Notes: generated from the letters alone by a model not told the origin. Counted from the first letter of the stretch, positions 1 through 7,146 are shown. The stretch is DNA of 9,110 bases from Marinospirillum sp. (GCA_007119985.1 SKOQ01000158.1:1-9110), one strand, 5' to 3'. Made by a program: numbers and translations.

Positions 1-273
1 GCCTTAGCGATCAGCCTTGGCCCCGAGGTGCGCGTGAATGCGATCAGTCCGGGCTGGATCGAGGTCGGCGAATGGCAAAAATCCAGCTCACGCTATCAGC
101 CCTTCCACTCCCAAGAAGATCATGAGCAGCATCCTGTTGGCCGTATCGGTAAGCCAGATGATGTGGCTGGCTTGGTGCTCTGGCTGGCCTCGGATCTGGC
201 GAGCTTTGTTACAGGGCAAAACTTTGTGCTCGATGGCGGTATGTCTCGCAAGATGATCTACCAAGCCGACTAG
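1..273 (+). CDS. Short-chain dehydrogenase/reductase (SDR) family oxidoreductase, C-terminal part (5' truncated)
   Basis: The open frame enters at base 1 and ends at TAG 271-273, giving the last 90 residues of what is normally a ~240-260 residue NAD(P)(H)-dependent oxidoreductase. The visible part starts just after the expected helix carrying the catalytic YxxxK, which is outside the window. It shows classical SDR C-terminal marks: RVNAISPGWI (cofactor-contacting N-A-x-x-P-G), PVGRIGKPDDVAGLVLWLASD, and the closing FVTGQNFVLDGGM. The short tail RKMIYQAD follows the DGG motif. The substrate cannot be inferred: the cofactor-binding Rossmann N-terminus is missing, and the substrate loop between PGW and PVGRIG is variable in this family. 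An internal ATG at 28 could be mistaken for a start, but the homologous sequence continues upstream of it. The gene is followed by a strong terminator and converges on the FKBP gene. Family assignment is firm; specific function is unknown. Confidence 0.9.
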   Translation, partial: ALAISLGPEVRVNAISPGWIEVGEWQKSSSRYQPFHSQEDHEQHPVGRIGKPDDVAGLVLWLASDLASFVTGQNFVLDGGMSRKMIYQAD

Positions 274-302
274 CTGCCGCATTAACTGAGAGTCCAGTCA
301 AT

Positions 303-339
303 AAAAAAACGCGACGTGCCAAGGCAGTCGCGTTTTTTT
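303..339. terminator. Bidirectional intrinsic terminator between the SDR and FKBP genes
   Basis: A7 (303-309) is followed by stem CGCGAC (310-315), a bulged G (316), and an inner TGCC/GGCA arm (317-320 with 323-326, the innermost pair probably open). The closing arm GTCGCG (327-332) is followed by T7 (333-339). The A and T runs are symmetric, so each strand gives a GC stem followed by a U run. It lies 30 bp after the SDR stop and 50 bp after the FKBP stop on the other strand, so it should serve both convergent genes. Confidence 0.9.
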
Positions 340-388
340 ATGTTGGGCAATGGAGTTGCCCAGGGCTCACCAGCCCAAATACAGAGGC

Positions 389-1090
389 TTAACGGGTGAT
401 ATCAAGCAGTTCAACCTTAAATACCAGCGCTTCATTCGGGCCAATCGCACCACCGGCACCATTGCTGCCATAAGCCAGTTCAGCGGGAATATAAATCATC
501 CACTCGCTACCGACAGGCATCAGCTGGAGCGCTTCCTGCCAACCCTGAATCACTTGATTCACACGGAAACTGGCAGGCTGGTTACGGGTGTAGGAGCTAT
601 CAAACACCTCGCCATTCACCAGACGGCCTTCGTAGTGAACCTGCACCTGATCGGTCGCGCTAGGACGGGCACCATCCCCTGCACGCACCACTTCGTACTG
701 CAAGCCGCTGTCGAGAGTCTGGACACCATCACGCTGCGCATTTTCAGCCAGATAAGCTTGTCCACGCTCGAGGTTCGTCTGTGCTACCTGCTGATGACGT
801 GCCATAGATTCTTCCATCAAGCGCTCTTGCAGCGCATTGATGATTTCGCCTATCTGCTCATCATTCAGACGCGGGGTGTTGCCTGCATAGATATCTTGCA
901 GCGCCAGCGTAAAGCTCTCGATATCCAGTTGATCGATATCTTCATGCAACTGACGACCGACCATCACACCCAAGCTATAACCCGTACGGGCTTCTTCCGT
1001 GTTCAGCTCATTAGCCATGACCTGCGTGGCCGTTAAGCTTGTCAAGGTGAGGCCTGCGGCCAAAGCCCATTGCCCTAAGGGTTTCAACAT
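389..1090 (-). CDS. Exported FKBP-type peptidyl-prolyl cis-trans isomerase (Mip/FkpA/FklB-like)
   Basis: The 233-residue protein catalyses cis-trans isomerisation of Xaa-Pro bonds. Residues 1-26 form a signal peptide: short K-containing n-region, hydrophobic stretch ~9-22, and likely cleavage after VMA-26. It is therefore probably periplasmic or envelope-associated. No lipobox cysteine is seen. Residues ~28-120 match the helical FKBP_N dimerisation segment, ending in a long helix to YLAENAQRDGV. Residues ~128-233 form the FKBP domain. Expected active-site residues are present: Y153 (VHYEG), F163-D164 (VFDSS), V180-I181 and W184 (VIQGW), Y207 (ELAYG), and the closing FKVELLDI. Overall architecture resembles Mip and FkpA; the catalytic domain also resembles cytosolic FklB, which lacks a signal peptide. 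ATG at 1090 is supported by AAGGAG at 1096-1101, five bases upstream. The gene lies 100 bp downstream of the TIGR02444-type gene on the same strand, so co-transcription is possible; I found no convincing separate promoter. I assign no symbol because Mip, FkpA and FklB cannot be told apart here. Confidence 0.93.
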   Translation of the reverse strand: MLKPLGQWALAAGLTLTSLTATQVMANELNTEEARTGYSLGVMVGRQLHEDIDQLDIESFTLALQDIYAGNTPRLNDEQIGEIINALQERLMEESMARHQQVAQTNLERGQAYLAENAQRDGVQTLDSGLQYEVVRAGDGARPSATDQVQVHYEGRLVNGEVFDSSYTRNQPASFRVNQVIQGWQEALQLMPVGSEWMIYIPAELAYGSNGAGGAIGPNEALVFKVELLDITR

Positions 1091-1095
1091 ACCAA

Positions 1096-1101
1096 CTCCT
1101 T
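1096..1101 (-). promoter_or_regulatory. Ribosome binding site of the FKBP gene
   Basis: AAGGAG on the minus strand lies five bases before the ATG at 1090. It supports this start and therefore the full signal peptide. Confidence 0.8.
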
Positions 1102-1190
1102 CATTTGTTTTTCATTCACCCGCGCCATCAGACGCAGGGGCTTGTATCGTGTGACTAGTGTCTCTATTGGAGCACGTAAATTCAATAAGT

Positions 1191-1811
1191 TCACTGATCC
1201 ATTTGGCCTTTTTTATCTTCCAAAGGTGCTGCCATCAGTGGTCTGGCGATCACATCAGTCCGCGCCTGCACCCGTTTCATCACCTGTGCCGCCACTTCTT
1301 CGGCCTCGGATTCATCCAGATAAAGGGTCAGCAAGGTCAATAAGGCCGCCGCATTCAGGGTCTGGGCATCATCAAAGCACTCGATCAGATTGGCAATCAA
1401 GGCCGCCTGTGGCTCTTCACAAACCACGAGACCCTGACGCTGCTGATAGTAGTAGTAAAGAATCGCCTGCTCCTGCTGCTCAGAGTATTCCTCTGCCTTT
1501 AACAGATGCTCACGCATCCGATGCAGCGGGCCATGTTCATGACGATCACCGCGTGCGGCCAGGGTTTTTAACTGACGACGCTGCAAGCGCAGACTTTGGG
1601 TAAAATCCTGATTCCAGTTATGGAACTGACGAAAGGCCTGTTGCCAATCGGGTGCCAAACGCAGTTTCTGTCTGGAGCTCCACAAGGCAAACAACAGCAG
1701 GTTGATATTCGCGCCTGATTCATCCTGCAAGGTCAGACACGCCTCTTCGAAGCGCTGGACCTGATAGAGTCCCAGCGAAAAACGCCAGAAAGGGTTATCA
1801 TGCAGCAGCAT
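1191..1811 (-). CDS. TIGR02444 (DUF2390) family protein of unknown function
   Basis: The predicted protein has 206 residues. The N-terminus carries the pattern I associate with the TIGR02444/DUF2390 family: NPFWRFSL at 6-13, EACLTLQDE around 23-31, and GANINLLLFALW at 33-44. Here the asparagines sit before a hydrophobic helix. No signal peptide, transmembrane segment or known catalytic motif is seen. It looks soluble, mainly helical and Q/L/A/E-rich. A run of four tyrosines (ILYYYYQQRQ) lies mid-protein, followed by an acidic helical region and a charged tail ending PLEDKKGQMDQ. At 206 residues it seems longer than the ~150-180 residue members I recall, so the last ~40 residues may be an extension. 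The start at 1811 is supported by AAGGA at 1821-1825. It is divergent from yheS across 39 bp and 100 bp upstream of the FKBP gene. The function is not known; a link to YheS or the ribosome would be guesswork from position. Confidence 0.8.
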   Translation of the reverse strand: MLLHDNPFWRFSLGLYQVQRFEEACLTLQDESGANINLLLFALWSSRQKLRLAPDWQQAFRQFHNWNQDFTQSLRLQRRQLKTLAARGDRHEHGPLHRMREHLLKAEEYSEQQEQAILYYYYQQRQGLVVCEEPQAALIANLIECFDDAQTLNAAALLTLLTLYLDESEAEEVAAQVMKRVQARTDVIARPLMAAPLEDKKGQMDQ

Positions 1812-1820
1812 TTTTTTTGA

Positions 1821-1825
1821 TCCTT
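1821..1825 (-). promoter_or_regulatory. Ribosome binding site of the TIGR02444-type gene
   Basis: AAGGA on the minus strand lies nine bases before the ATG at 1811, separated from it by an A-rich stretch. It fixes the start and shows that both divergent ribosome binding sites fit in the 39-bp gap. Confidence 0.65.
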
Positions 1826-1837
1826 TTTTGTTGCCCC

Positions 1838-1842
1838 AGGAG
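1838..1842 (+). promoter_or_regulatory. Ribosome binding site of yheS
   Basis: AGGAG lies eight bases before the ATG at 1851, within the 39-bp divergent gap. It supports the start giving MISLNQL, which aligns with the normal N-terminus of YheS proteins. Confidence 0.75.
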
Positions 1843-1850
1843 CCAGAACC

Positions 1851-3809
1851 ATGATTTCTCTCAATCAGCTCACACTCAGACGTGGTGCCTTATGCCTGCT
1901 GGATCAGGCCAGCGTCAGCCTGCATACAGGCTGGAAAGTGGGGCTGACCGGAGCCAATGGAGCGGGTAAGTCATCGCTGTTTCAGCTTTTGCTCGGCCAA
2001 CTTACTCCAGATGCCGGCGAGCTGCAAATGTCTGGCTATCAAGCCATGGCCCATATGGCGCAAGAAGTCGATGCACGTGATCGCAGCGCCTTGGATTATG
2101 TTTTGGATGGCCATCAGCCACTGCGCCAAGTTGAGGCGGGCTTGATCGAAGCTGAGGCGCAAGGCGATAACCTGCGCTTGGCCGAGCTACATGGTGAATA
2201 TGACCTGCTGCAAGGCTATAGCAAGGTGGCCGAGGCGGAGCAGCTACTGGCTGGCTTGGGCTTTGCGCAGGAGAGCTTTCATCGTCCGGTCAGTGACTTC
2301 TCCGGTGGCTGGCGTATTCGCTTGAATCTGGCACAAACCCTGTTTATGCCCTCGGATCTTCTTCTGCTGGATGAGCCAACCAACCACTTGGATCTGGATG
2401 CCACCCTCTGGTTAGAAGGCTTTTTGAAAGCCTATAGCGGCACGCTGATTCTGATCTCCCATGACCGAGACTTTCTCGATAGCGTGATCACCCATCTGCT
2501 GCATGTTGAGCATAAGAAACTCAACCTCTATAAGGGCGGCTATAGCGATTTTGAGCGCCAACGCGCCGAGCGCCTTGCACAGCAACAAGCCCAGTTTGTG
2601 AAGCAGCAGCGCGACATTGCGCATATGGAAGACTTTATCCGTCGCTTTAAAGCTAAGGCCAGCAAAGCCAAACAGGCGCAGAGCCGTGTCAAAGCGCTCG
2701 AAAGAATGGAGAAGCTCCTGCCCGCGCATCTGGATTCACCCTTTGAGTTCAGCTTTCCGGTTGCAGAACAGATGTCCGACCCACTGGTGGTGCTGCGTGA
2801 AGCCCAGCTCGGCTATGCGCAGCAGCCCATCTTAACCAACGTCGGCTTCACACTACATCCTGATCAACGTATCGGTCTGCTAGGGCCCAATGGCGCGGGC
2901 AAATCAACGCTGATCAAAAGTCTGGTCGGTGATCTGCCTCTCGTACACGGCACCCGAGTGGTCGGCGAGCATCTTAAAATCGGCTACTTTGCTCAGCATC
3001 AGCTAGAAGCGCTGGATATCACCGCCACCCCACTGCTGCACCTACAACGCCTTGCCCCGCAAGAGCGCGAACTGACGCTGCGTAAGTTCCTCGGCGGCTT
3101 TGGTTTTCAGGGGGATGAAGCCTTGGCGAGCATCCAGCGTTTCTCTGGCGGCGAGAAGGCGCGTCTGGCCTTAGCGATCATTGCGTGGCAAAGACCCAAC
3201 CTGCTGCTGCTCGATGAGCCCACCAACCATTTGGATTTGGATATGCGTCATGCGCTGACGCTCGCACTCCAAGCCTTTGAGGGGGCGGTGCTTGTCGTAT
3301 CGCATGATCGCCATCTGCTCAAGCATTGTGTGGACGACTACTGGCTGGTTGCCGAAGGGCGTGTCGCGCCGTTTGATGGCCTGTTAGAAGACTATGCCCA
3401 GTGGTTGAAGCAATATCAGCTGGCGCAGAAAAAAGGCAAGACGACCTCGGCTGAGCCTTCACCCAGCGAGCCTTCAGCCACAACCCAGATCGTGGACAGC
3501 GCACCCAGTACGACGGGCAATAAAAAACTTGATCGCCAAGAAGCGGCCAAAAAGCGTGCCCAGCTGCAACCGCTGAAGAAAAAAATCAATCAATTAGAAG
3601 ACAGGATGGAGCAACAGCGCCAACAGCTGGCTCAGATAGAAGAGCAGCTTGGAGATGCTGAGCTGTATCAAAATCCGCAAAAACGTGATGCCCTGCAGAC
3701 TCTACTCAAACAGCAAAGCCAGCACAAACAAACGCTGGAAGAGCAGGAAATGCAGTGGTTGGAGCTGAGTGAAGAACTGGAAGCGCTGACCTTGGCTCTC
3801 GGTCTGTAA
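1851..3809 (+). CDS. yheS: ABC-F family ATPase, YheS-type ribosome-associated translation factor
   Basis: The 652-residue cytosolic protein has two ABC ATPase domains and no membrane segments, so it is an ABC-F protein rather than a transporter. Domain 1: Walker A G34-ANGAGKSS, signature FSGGW (150-154), Walker B ending D174-E175 with the catalytic glutamate, and switch histidine in SHD (203-205). A charged linker (~235-305), including RFKAKASKAKQAQSRVKALERM, corresponds to the segment that contacts P-site tRNA in ABC-F proteins. Domain 2: Walker A G345-PNGAGKST, signature FSGGEKARLAL (431-441), Walker B ending D455-E456, and SHD (484-486). After a Ser/Thr/Pro-rich spacer (~531-556) comes a C-terminal coiled coil (~560-645). 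Both ATPase sites look intact. Sequence blocks such as PVSDFSGGW, YFAQHQLE and RQRPN-like WQRPNLLLLDEPTNHLDLDMR match E. coli YheS (637 residues) rather than Uup, EttA or YbiT. ABC-F proteins bind the ribosomal E site and affect translation or stalling; YheS's own physiological role is less settled. A strong terminator follows 33 bp after the stop. Confidence 0.95.
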   Translation: MISLNQLTLRRGALCLLDQASVSLHTGWKVGLTGANGAGKSSLFQLLLGQLTPDAGELQMSGYQAMAHMAQEVDARDRSALDYVLDGHQPLRQVEAGLIEAEAQGDNLRLAELHGEYDLLQGYSKVAEAEQLLAGLGFAQESFHRPVSDFSGGWRIRLNLAQTLFMPSDLLLLDEPTNHLDLDATLWLEGFLKAYSGTLILISHDRDFLDSVITHLLHVEHKKLNLYKGGYSDFERQRAERLAQQQAQFVKQQRDIAHMEDFIRRFKAKASKAKQAQSRVKALERMEKLLPAHLDSPFEFSFPVAEQMSDPLVVLREAQLGYAQQPILTNVGFTLHPDQRIGLLGPNGAGKSTLIKSLVGDLPLVHGTRVVGEHLKIGYFAQHQLEALDITATPLLHLQRLAPQERELTLRKFLGGFGFQGDEALASIQRFSGGEKARLALAIIAWQRPNLLLLDEPTNHLDLDMRHALTLALQAFEGAVLVVSHDRHLLKHCVDDYWLVAEGRVAPFDGLLEDYAQWLKQYQLAQKKGKTTSAEPSPSEPSATTQIVDSAPSTTGNKKLDRQEAAKKRAQLQPLKKKINQLEDRMEQQRQQLAQIEEQLGDAELYQNPQKRDALQTLLKQQSQHKQTLEEQEMQWLELSEELEALTLALGL

Positions 3810-3842
3810 ACCGGGGGCTTGAGTCTCTTCAAAATCAAGCAT

Positions 3843-3884
3843 AAAAAAAGCGGCCCTGCCAACCCGAGGCAAAGCCGCTTTTTT
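3843..3884. terminator. Bidirectional intrinsic terminator between yheS and dnaJ
   Basis: A run of A (3843-3849) leads into arm GCGGC (3850-3854), which pairs with GCCGC (3874-3878) followed by T6 (3879-3884). An inner arm TGCC (3857-3860)/GGCA (3868-3871) extends the stem across a small internal loop. A/T symmetry makes it usable on both strands. It lies between the stop of yheS (3809) and the stop of dnaJ (3942, minus strand). The remaining bases at 3885-3941 hold nothing else I recognise. Confidence 0.9.
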
Positions 3885-3941
3885 GCAACGTGACAGACCA
3901 AAGCATCGACCTGAAACCCAAGCGGATCTCAGTACAGCGAC

Positions 3942-5072
3942 TTAGGGCTTCATGTCTTCAAAGAACTTTTTCACACCATCAAACCAGTTGTTCTTTTTGG
4001 GGGAATGCTTCTCGCCACTGGTATCTTCATGGAAGCGACGCAGTAAATCTTTTTGCGCCTCAGAAAGATTGACCGGTGTTTCCAGCACCACACGGCACAA
4101 AAGATCGCCCGTCATGCCGCCACGCACGGGTTTGACACCCTTGCCACGCAAGCGAAAGAGCTTGCCTGTTTGCGTCTCCGCCGGAATCTTGAGCTTCACG
4201 CGCCCTTCCAGCGTTGGGACTTCCAGCTCACCGCCTAGTGTGGCATCCACAAAGCTGACGGGGACTTCACAGTAAAGATCAGCGCCGTCTCGCTCAAAAA
4301 TCGGATGGGGACGCACGTTGATCTGCACATAGAGATCGCCCGTTCCGCCACCAAGACGTCCGGCTTCACCCTCGCCTGAAAGACGAATCCGATCTCCGGT
4401 ATCCACACCAGCGGGGATTTTGACTTCAAGGGTTTTGGTCTTCTGCACTCGACCTTCACCATGACAGCTCTTACAAGGGTTACGAATCACCTTGCCAGAG
4501 CCGTGACAGCGTGGACAAGTCTGTTGGATCGCGAAGAAGCCCTGCTGCATCCGTACCTGTCCCATACCATTACAGGTCGAACAGGTTTCGGCTTGGCCAT
4601 CTTCTGAGCCAGTGCCGTGACAGGCATCACACTCATCCAAAGTGGGCACCTTGATTTTCACGCTGGTGCCTTTGACGGCATCTTCTAAATCCAGATCCAG
4701 CTGGTAGCGTAGATCCGCACCACGCTGAGCACCACTGCGACCGCCTCGGCCACCACCGCCGCCAAAGATATCGCCAAACATATCGCCAAAGATGTCACCA
4801 AAACCGGCACCACCTTGGAAGCCACCGCCACCACCGCCCATTTGCGGATCCACACCAGCATGCCCAAAGCGATCATAGGCTGCACGCTTATCGGCATCGG
4901 CCAGCACTTCATAGGCTTCGGTCGCTTCTTTGAATTTTTCGACTGACTCAGGGTCGTCTGAATTGCGATCCGGGTGGTATTTCATCGCCAAGCGACGGTA
5001 GGCTTTTTTGATCGCCTTCTCATCGGCGTCGCGTTCGACCCCCAGGATTTCGTAATAATCACGTTTTGCCAT
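3942..5072 (-). CDS. dnaJ: DnaJ, Hsp40 co-chaperone of DnaK
   Basis: This full-length class A J-protein (376 residues; E. coli DnaJ also 376) delivers unfolded clients to DnaK and stimulates its ATPase. The J domain spans ~1-70 with the essential HPD tripeptide at 33-35. A Gly/Phe-rich region (~73-115) follows, holding three DIFG/DMFG repeats at 93-104. The zinc-binding region has four CxxCxGxG-type motifs: C148-C151, C164-C167, C186-C189 and C200-C203, all cysteines present. Two C-terminal client-binding barrels and the dimerisation end follow (to 376). It is last in the grpE-dnaK-dnaJ operon, with its start 120 bp after the dnaK stop. The Shine-Dalgarno is weak (GAGA, 5077-5080), and a terminator-like hairpin lies between dnaK and dnaJ. 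Together these predict less DnaJ than DnaK, which fits the chaperone's catalytic role. The start at 5072 gives MAKRDYYEILGV, the usual DnaJ N-terminus. Confidence 0.98.
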   Translation of the reverse strand: MAKRDYYEILGVERDADEKAIKKAYRRLAMKYHPDRNSDDPESVEKFKEATEAYEVLADADKRAAYDRFGHAGVDPQMGGGGGGFQGGAGFGDIFGDMFGDIFGGGGGRGGRSGAQRGADLRYQLDLDLEDAVKGTSVKIKVPTLDECDACHGTGSEDGQAETCSTCNGMGQVRMQQGFFAIQQTCPRCHGSGKVIRNPCKSCHGEGRVQKTKTLEVKIPAGVDTGDRIRLSGEGEAGRLGGGTGDLYVQINVRPHPIFERDGADLYCEVPVSFVDATLGGELEVPTLEGRVKLKIPAETQTGKLFRLRGKGVKPVRGGMTGDLLCRVVLETPVNLSEAQKDLLRRFHEDTSGEKHSPKKNNWFDGVKKFFEDMKP

Positions 5073-5106
5073 GGTTTCTCGTCACCGCTTTTGCCACCCG
5101 TTACAG

Positions 5107-5137
5107 AAAAACCAACGCGGGAACTGGCCCGCGTTGG
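5107..5137 (-). terminator. Terminator-like attenuator hairpin between dnaK and dnaJ
   Basis: Read in the direction of transcription, CCAACGCGGG (5137-5128) pairs perfectly over 10 bp with CCCGCGTTGG (5121-5112), with a 6-base loop. It is followed at once by five U residues (5111-5107). This has the form of an intrinsic terminator, although the U run is short and breaks to CUGU. Since dnaJ starts 35 bp downstream and I see no dnaJ promoter after the hairpin, partial read-through (attenuation) or an mRNA-stabilising hairpin for the grpE-dnaK part is more likely than full termination. The rest of the gap, 5138-5192, holds nothing else clear. Confidence 0.75.
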
Positions 5138-5192
5138 CATCAGGCGCAAGCCGCTGCTCGCGCACTGTGTGGGTGTAGAGTTAAATGGGTGC

Positions 5193-7106
5193 TTACTTCT
5201 TGTCTTCTTTCACTTCTTCGAACTCAGCATCCACTGCATCATCTGGGCCCTTGCCAGCTTCTGGCTCGGCTGCACCTTCAGCTGCGCCTGCATCAGCATA
5301 GAGCTTCTGCGCCAAGCTGCCTGAAGCGGTGGCCAGAGCTTGCGTCTTCTCTTCGATCTGCTCTTTGTTATCTGATTTGAGCGCCTCTTCGAGATCGGCA
5401 ATCGCCTTTTCAATCGCTTCTTTCTCACTGGCTTCAACCTTATCAGCGGCTTCAGTCAGTGTTTTGCGCGTGGCGTGAATCATACCATCGGCTTGGTTAC
5501 GCACTTGCACCAGCTCTTCAAACTTCTTGTCTTCTGCTGCATGAGCTTCGGCATCGCGCACCATCTTCTCGATTTCTTCATCCGACAAGCCAGAAGACGC
5601 CTTGATCACGATCGACTGCTCTTTGCCTGTCGCCTTGTCTTTGGCCGATACATTCAAAATACCGTTGGCATCCAGATCAAAGGTCACCTCAATCTGAGGC
5701 ACACCGCGCGGTGCGGGTGGAATATCAGCCAGATCAAAACGACCCAGGGATTTGTTCTGTGCCGCTTGCTTACGCTCACCCTGCAACACATGGATGGTGA
5801 CCGCATTCTGGTTGTCATCCGCTGTCGAGAAAACCTGCGACTTCTTGGTCGGGATGGTGGTGTTCTTCTCAATCAGAGAAGTCATCACGCCACCCATGGT
5901 TTCAATACCCAGCGTCAGTGGTGTGACATCCAGCAGCAGAACGTCTTTCACATCACCCGAGAGTACCGCACCTTGAATCGCTGCACCCACGGCAACGGCT
6001 TCATCTGGGTTGACATCTTTACGCGCTTCTTTGCCAAAGAATTCGGCAACACGGGCTTGCACCTTCGGCATCCGCGTTTGACCACCCACCAGAATCACGT
6101 CATCGATATCTGAGGCTGACAGACCAGCATCTTGTAAAGCCGTACGGCAAGGCGCTAAAGAACGCTCGACCAGATCTTCAACCAAGGCTTCGAGCTTGGC
6201 GCGGCTGACCTTGACGTTCAAGTGCTTAGGACCTGAGCTGTCTGCGGTGATATAGGGCAGATTCACATCTGTTTGCTGGCTAGAAGACAGCTCAATCTTG
6301 GCTTTTTCAGCCGCTTCTTTCAGACGCTGCATCGCCAAAGGATCACCCTTCAGATCAATACCGCTGTCTTTTTTGAATTCTTCAGCAAGATATTCGATTA
6401 AGCGCATATCGAAATCTTCGCCACCCAAGAAGGTGTCACCATTGGTGGCCAGCACTTCAAACTGGGTTTCGCCATCAACATCGGCCACTTCGATAATCGA
6501 AATATCGAAAGTACCACCACCTAAGTCATAAACCGCGATGGTTTTGTCGCCGCGCGATTTATCCATACCATAGGCCAGTGCCGCTGCTGTTGGCTCGTTG
6601 ATAATGCGCTTCACTTCAAGGCCAGCAATACGGCCGGCATCTTTAGTCGCCTGACGCTGGCTGTCGTTGAAGTAGGCGGGGACAGTAATCACCGCTTCTG
6701 TCACTTCTTCGCCAAGATAGTCTTCTGCTGTTTTCTTCATTTTTTTCAAGACTTCAGCAGAAATCTGTGGAGGCGCCATCTTCTTGCCTTTGACTTCCAC
6801 CCACGCATCACCATTGTCGGCTTTCACGATGCTGTAAGGCACCATTTTGATGTCTTTTTGCACCACTTCTTCTTCAAAACGACGACCGATCAAGCGCTTG
6901 ACGGCATAAAGCGTGTTCTGTGGGTTGGTCACGGCTTGGCGCTTAGCGCTCATGCCTACTAGGATTTCGCCATCGTCTGCATAGGCGATGATGGAAGGCG
7001 TTGTCCGGCCACCTTCAGCATTTTCAATGACCTTCGCCTTGTCGCCATCTAAAACAGCCAAACAAGAGTTAGTTGTACCTAAGTCAATACCAATAATACG
7101 GCCCAT
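5193..7106 (-). CDS. dnaK: DnaK, Hsp70 molecular chaperone
   Basis: The 637-residue protein (E. coli: 638) is the ATP-driven chaperone that binds exposed hydrophobic peptides. With DnaJ and GrpE it also controls sigma-32 in enterobacteria. The nucleotide-binding domain (~1-383) opens with IIGIDLGTTNSC and carries the phosphate-2 motif VYDLGGGTFDISI, with the threonine equivalent to E. coli T199, and the adenosine motif ILVGGQTRMP. The interdomain linker VLLLDVTPL follows at about 389-397. The substrate-binding domain (ETMGGVMTSLIEKNTTIPT onward) and helical lid follow. The acidic disordered tail ends DAEFEEVKEDKK, the typical EEVK-type end of proteobacterial DnaK. ATG at 7106 is supported by GGAG at 7114-7117, eight bases upstream. 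A sigma-32-type promoter lies just upstream in addition to the one before grpE. No lesions or unusual residues are seen. Confidence 0.99.
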   Translation of the reverse strand: MGRIIGIDLGTTNSCLAVLDGDKAKVIENAEGGRTTPSIIAYADDGEILVGMSAKRQAVTNPQNTLYAVKRLIGRRFEEEVVQKDIKMVPYSIVKADNGDAWVEVKGKKMAPPQISAEVLKKMKKTAEDYLGEEVTEAVITVPAYFNDSQRQATKDAGRIAGLEVKRIINEPTAAALAYGMDKSRGDKTIAVYDLGGGTFDISIIEVADVDGETQFEVLATNGDTFLGGEDFDMRLIEYLAEEFKKDSGIDLKGDPLAMQRLKEAAEKAKIELSSSQQTDVNLPYITADSSGPKHLNVKVSRAKLEALVEDLVERSLAPCRTALQDAGLSASDIDDVILVGGQTRMPKVQARVAEFFGKEARKDVNPDEAVAVGAAIQGAVLSGDVKDVLLLDVTPLTLGIETMGGVMTSLIEKNTTIPTKKSQVFSTADDNQNAVTIHVLQGERKQAAQNKSLGRFDLADIPPAPRGVPQIEVTFDLDANGILNVSAKDKATGKEQSIVIKASSGLSDEEIEKMVRDAEAHAAEDKKFEELVQVRNQADGMIHATRKTLTEAADKVEASEKEAIEKAIADLEEALKSDNKEQIEEKTQALATASGSLAQKLYADAGAAEGAAEPEAGKGPDDAVDAEFEEVKEDKK

Positions 7107-7113
7107 AGTGTTT

Positions 7114-7117
7114 CTCC
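7114..7117 (-). promoter_or_regulatory. Ribosome binding site of dnaK
   Basis: GGAG on the minus strand lies eight bases before the dnaK ATG at 7106. Confidence 0.75.
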
Positions 7118-7146
7118 AATAATCAATTCATTCTTTTAATGCTGAG

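Noticed and set aside
350..1036. Long open frame on the + strand (228 codons) opposite the FKBP gene
   Set aside because: It is antisense to a clear FKBP coding sequence with signal peptide, active-site residues and ribosome binding site. Its translation has no recognisable domain.
1796..1801. TATCAT as a -10 box for yheS within the TIGR02444-type gene
   Set aside because: No -35 match at 16-18 bases upstream; too weak to annotate although a promoter must exist near here.
3168..3180. 13-base string GCCTTAGCGATCA repeated from the start of the window (1-13)
   Set aside because: Both copies encode Ala-Leu-Ala-Ile in unrelated genes and similarity ends at once; most likely coincidence of codon choice.
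3817..3840. GCTTGA/TCAAGC inverted repeat just after yheS
   Set aside because: A 6-bp stem with a 12-base loop and no proper U run on either strand; the adjacent terminator at 3843-3884 explains the region better.
4761..4796. Three 12-bp tandem repeats within dnaJ
   Set aside because: They encode the DIFG/DMFG/DIFG run of the Gly/Phe region, a usual feature of DnaJ proteins, and are kept by protein function.
5183..5190. ACCCATTT on the minus strand after dnaK, resembling a sigma-32 -10 box for dnaJ
   Set aside because: No CTTGAAA-like -35 box lies at 12-15 bases; the nearest partial match is 17 bases away and only 5 of 7. Not supported as a separate dnaJ promoter.
5475..6113. Long + strand open frame opposite dnaK, and a similar one opposite grpE (7164-7697)
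   Set aside because: Both are mirror frames of strongly conserved genes. Their translations are rich in His/Arg/Cys as expected from antisense reading, and show no family features.
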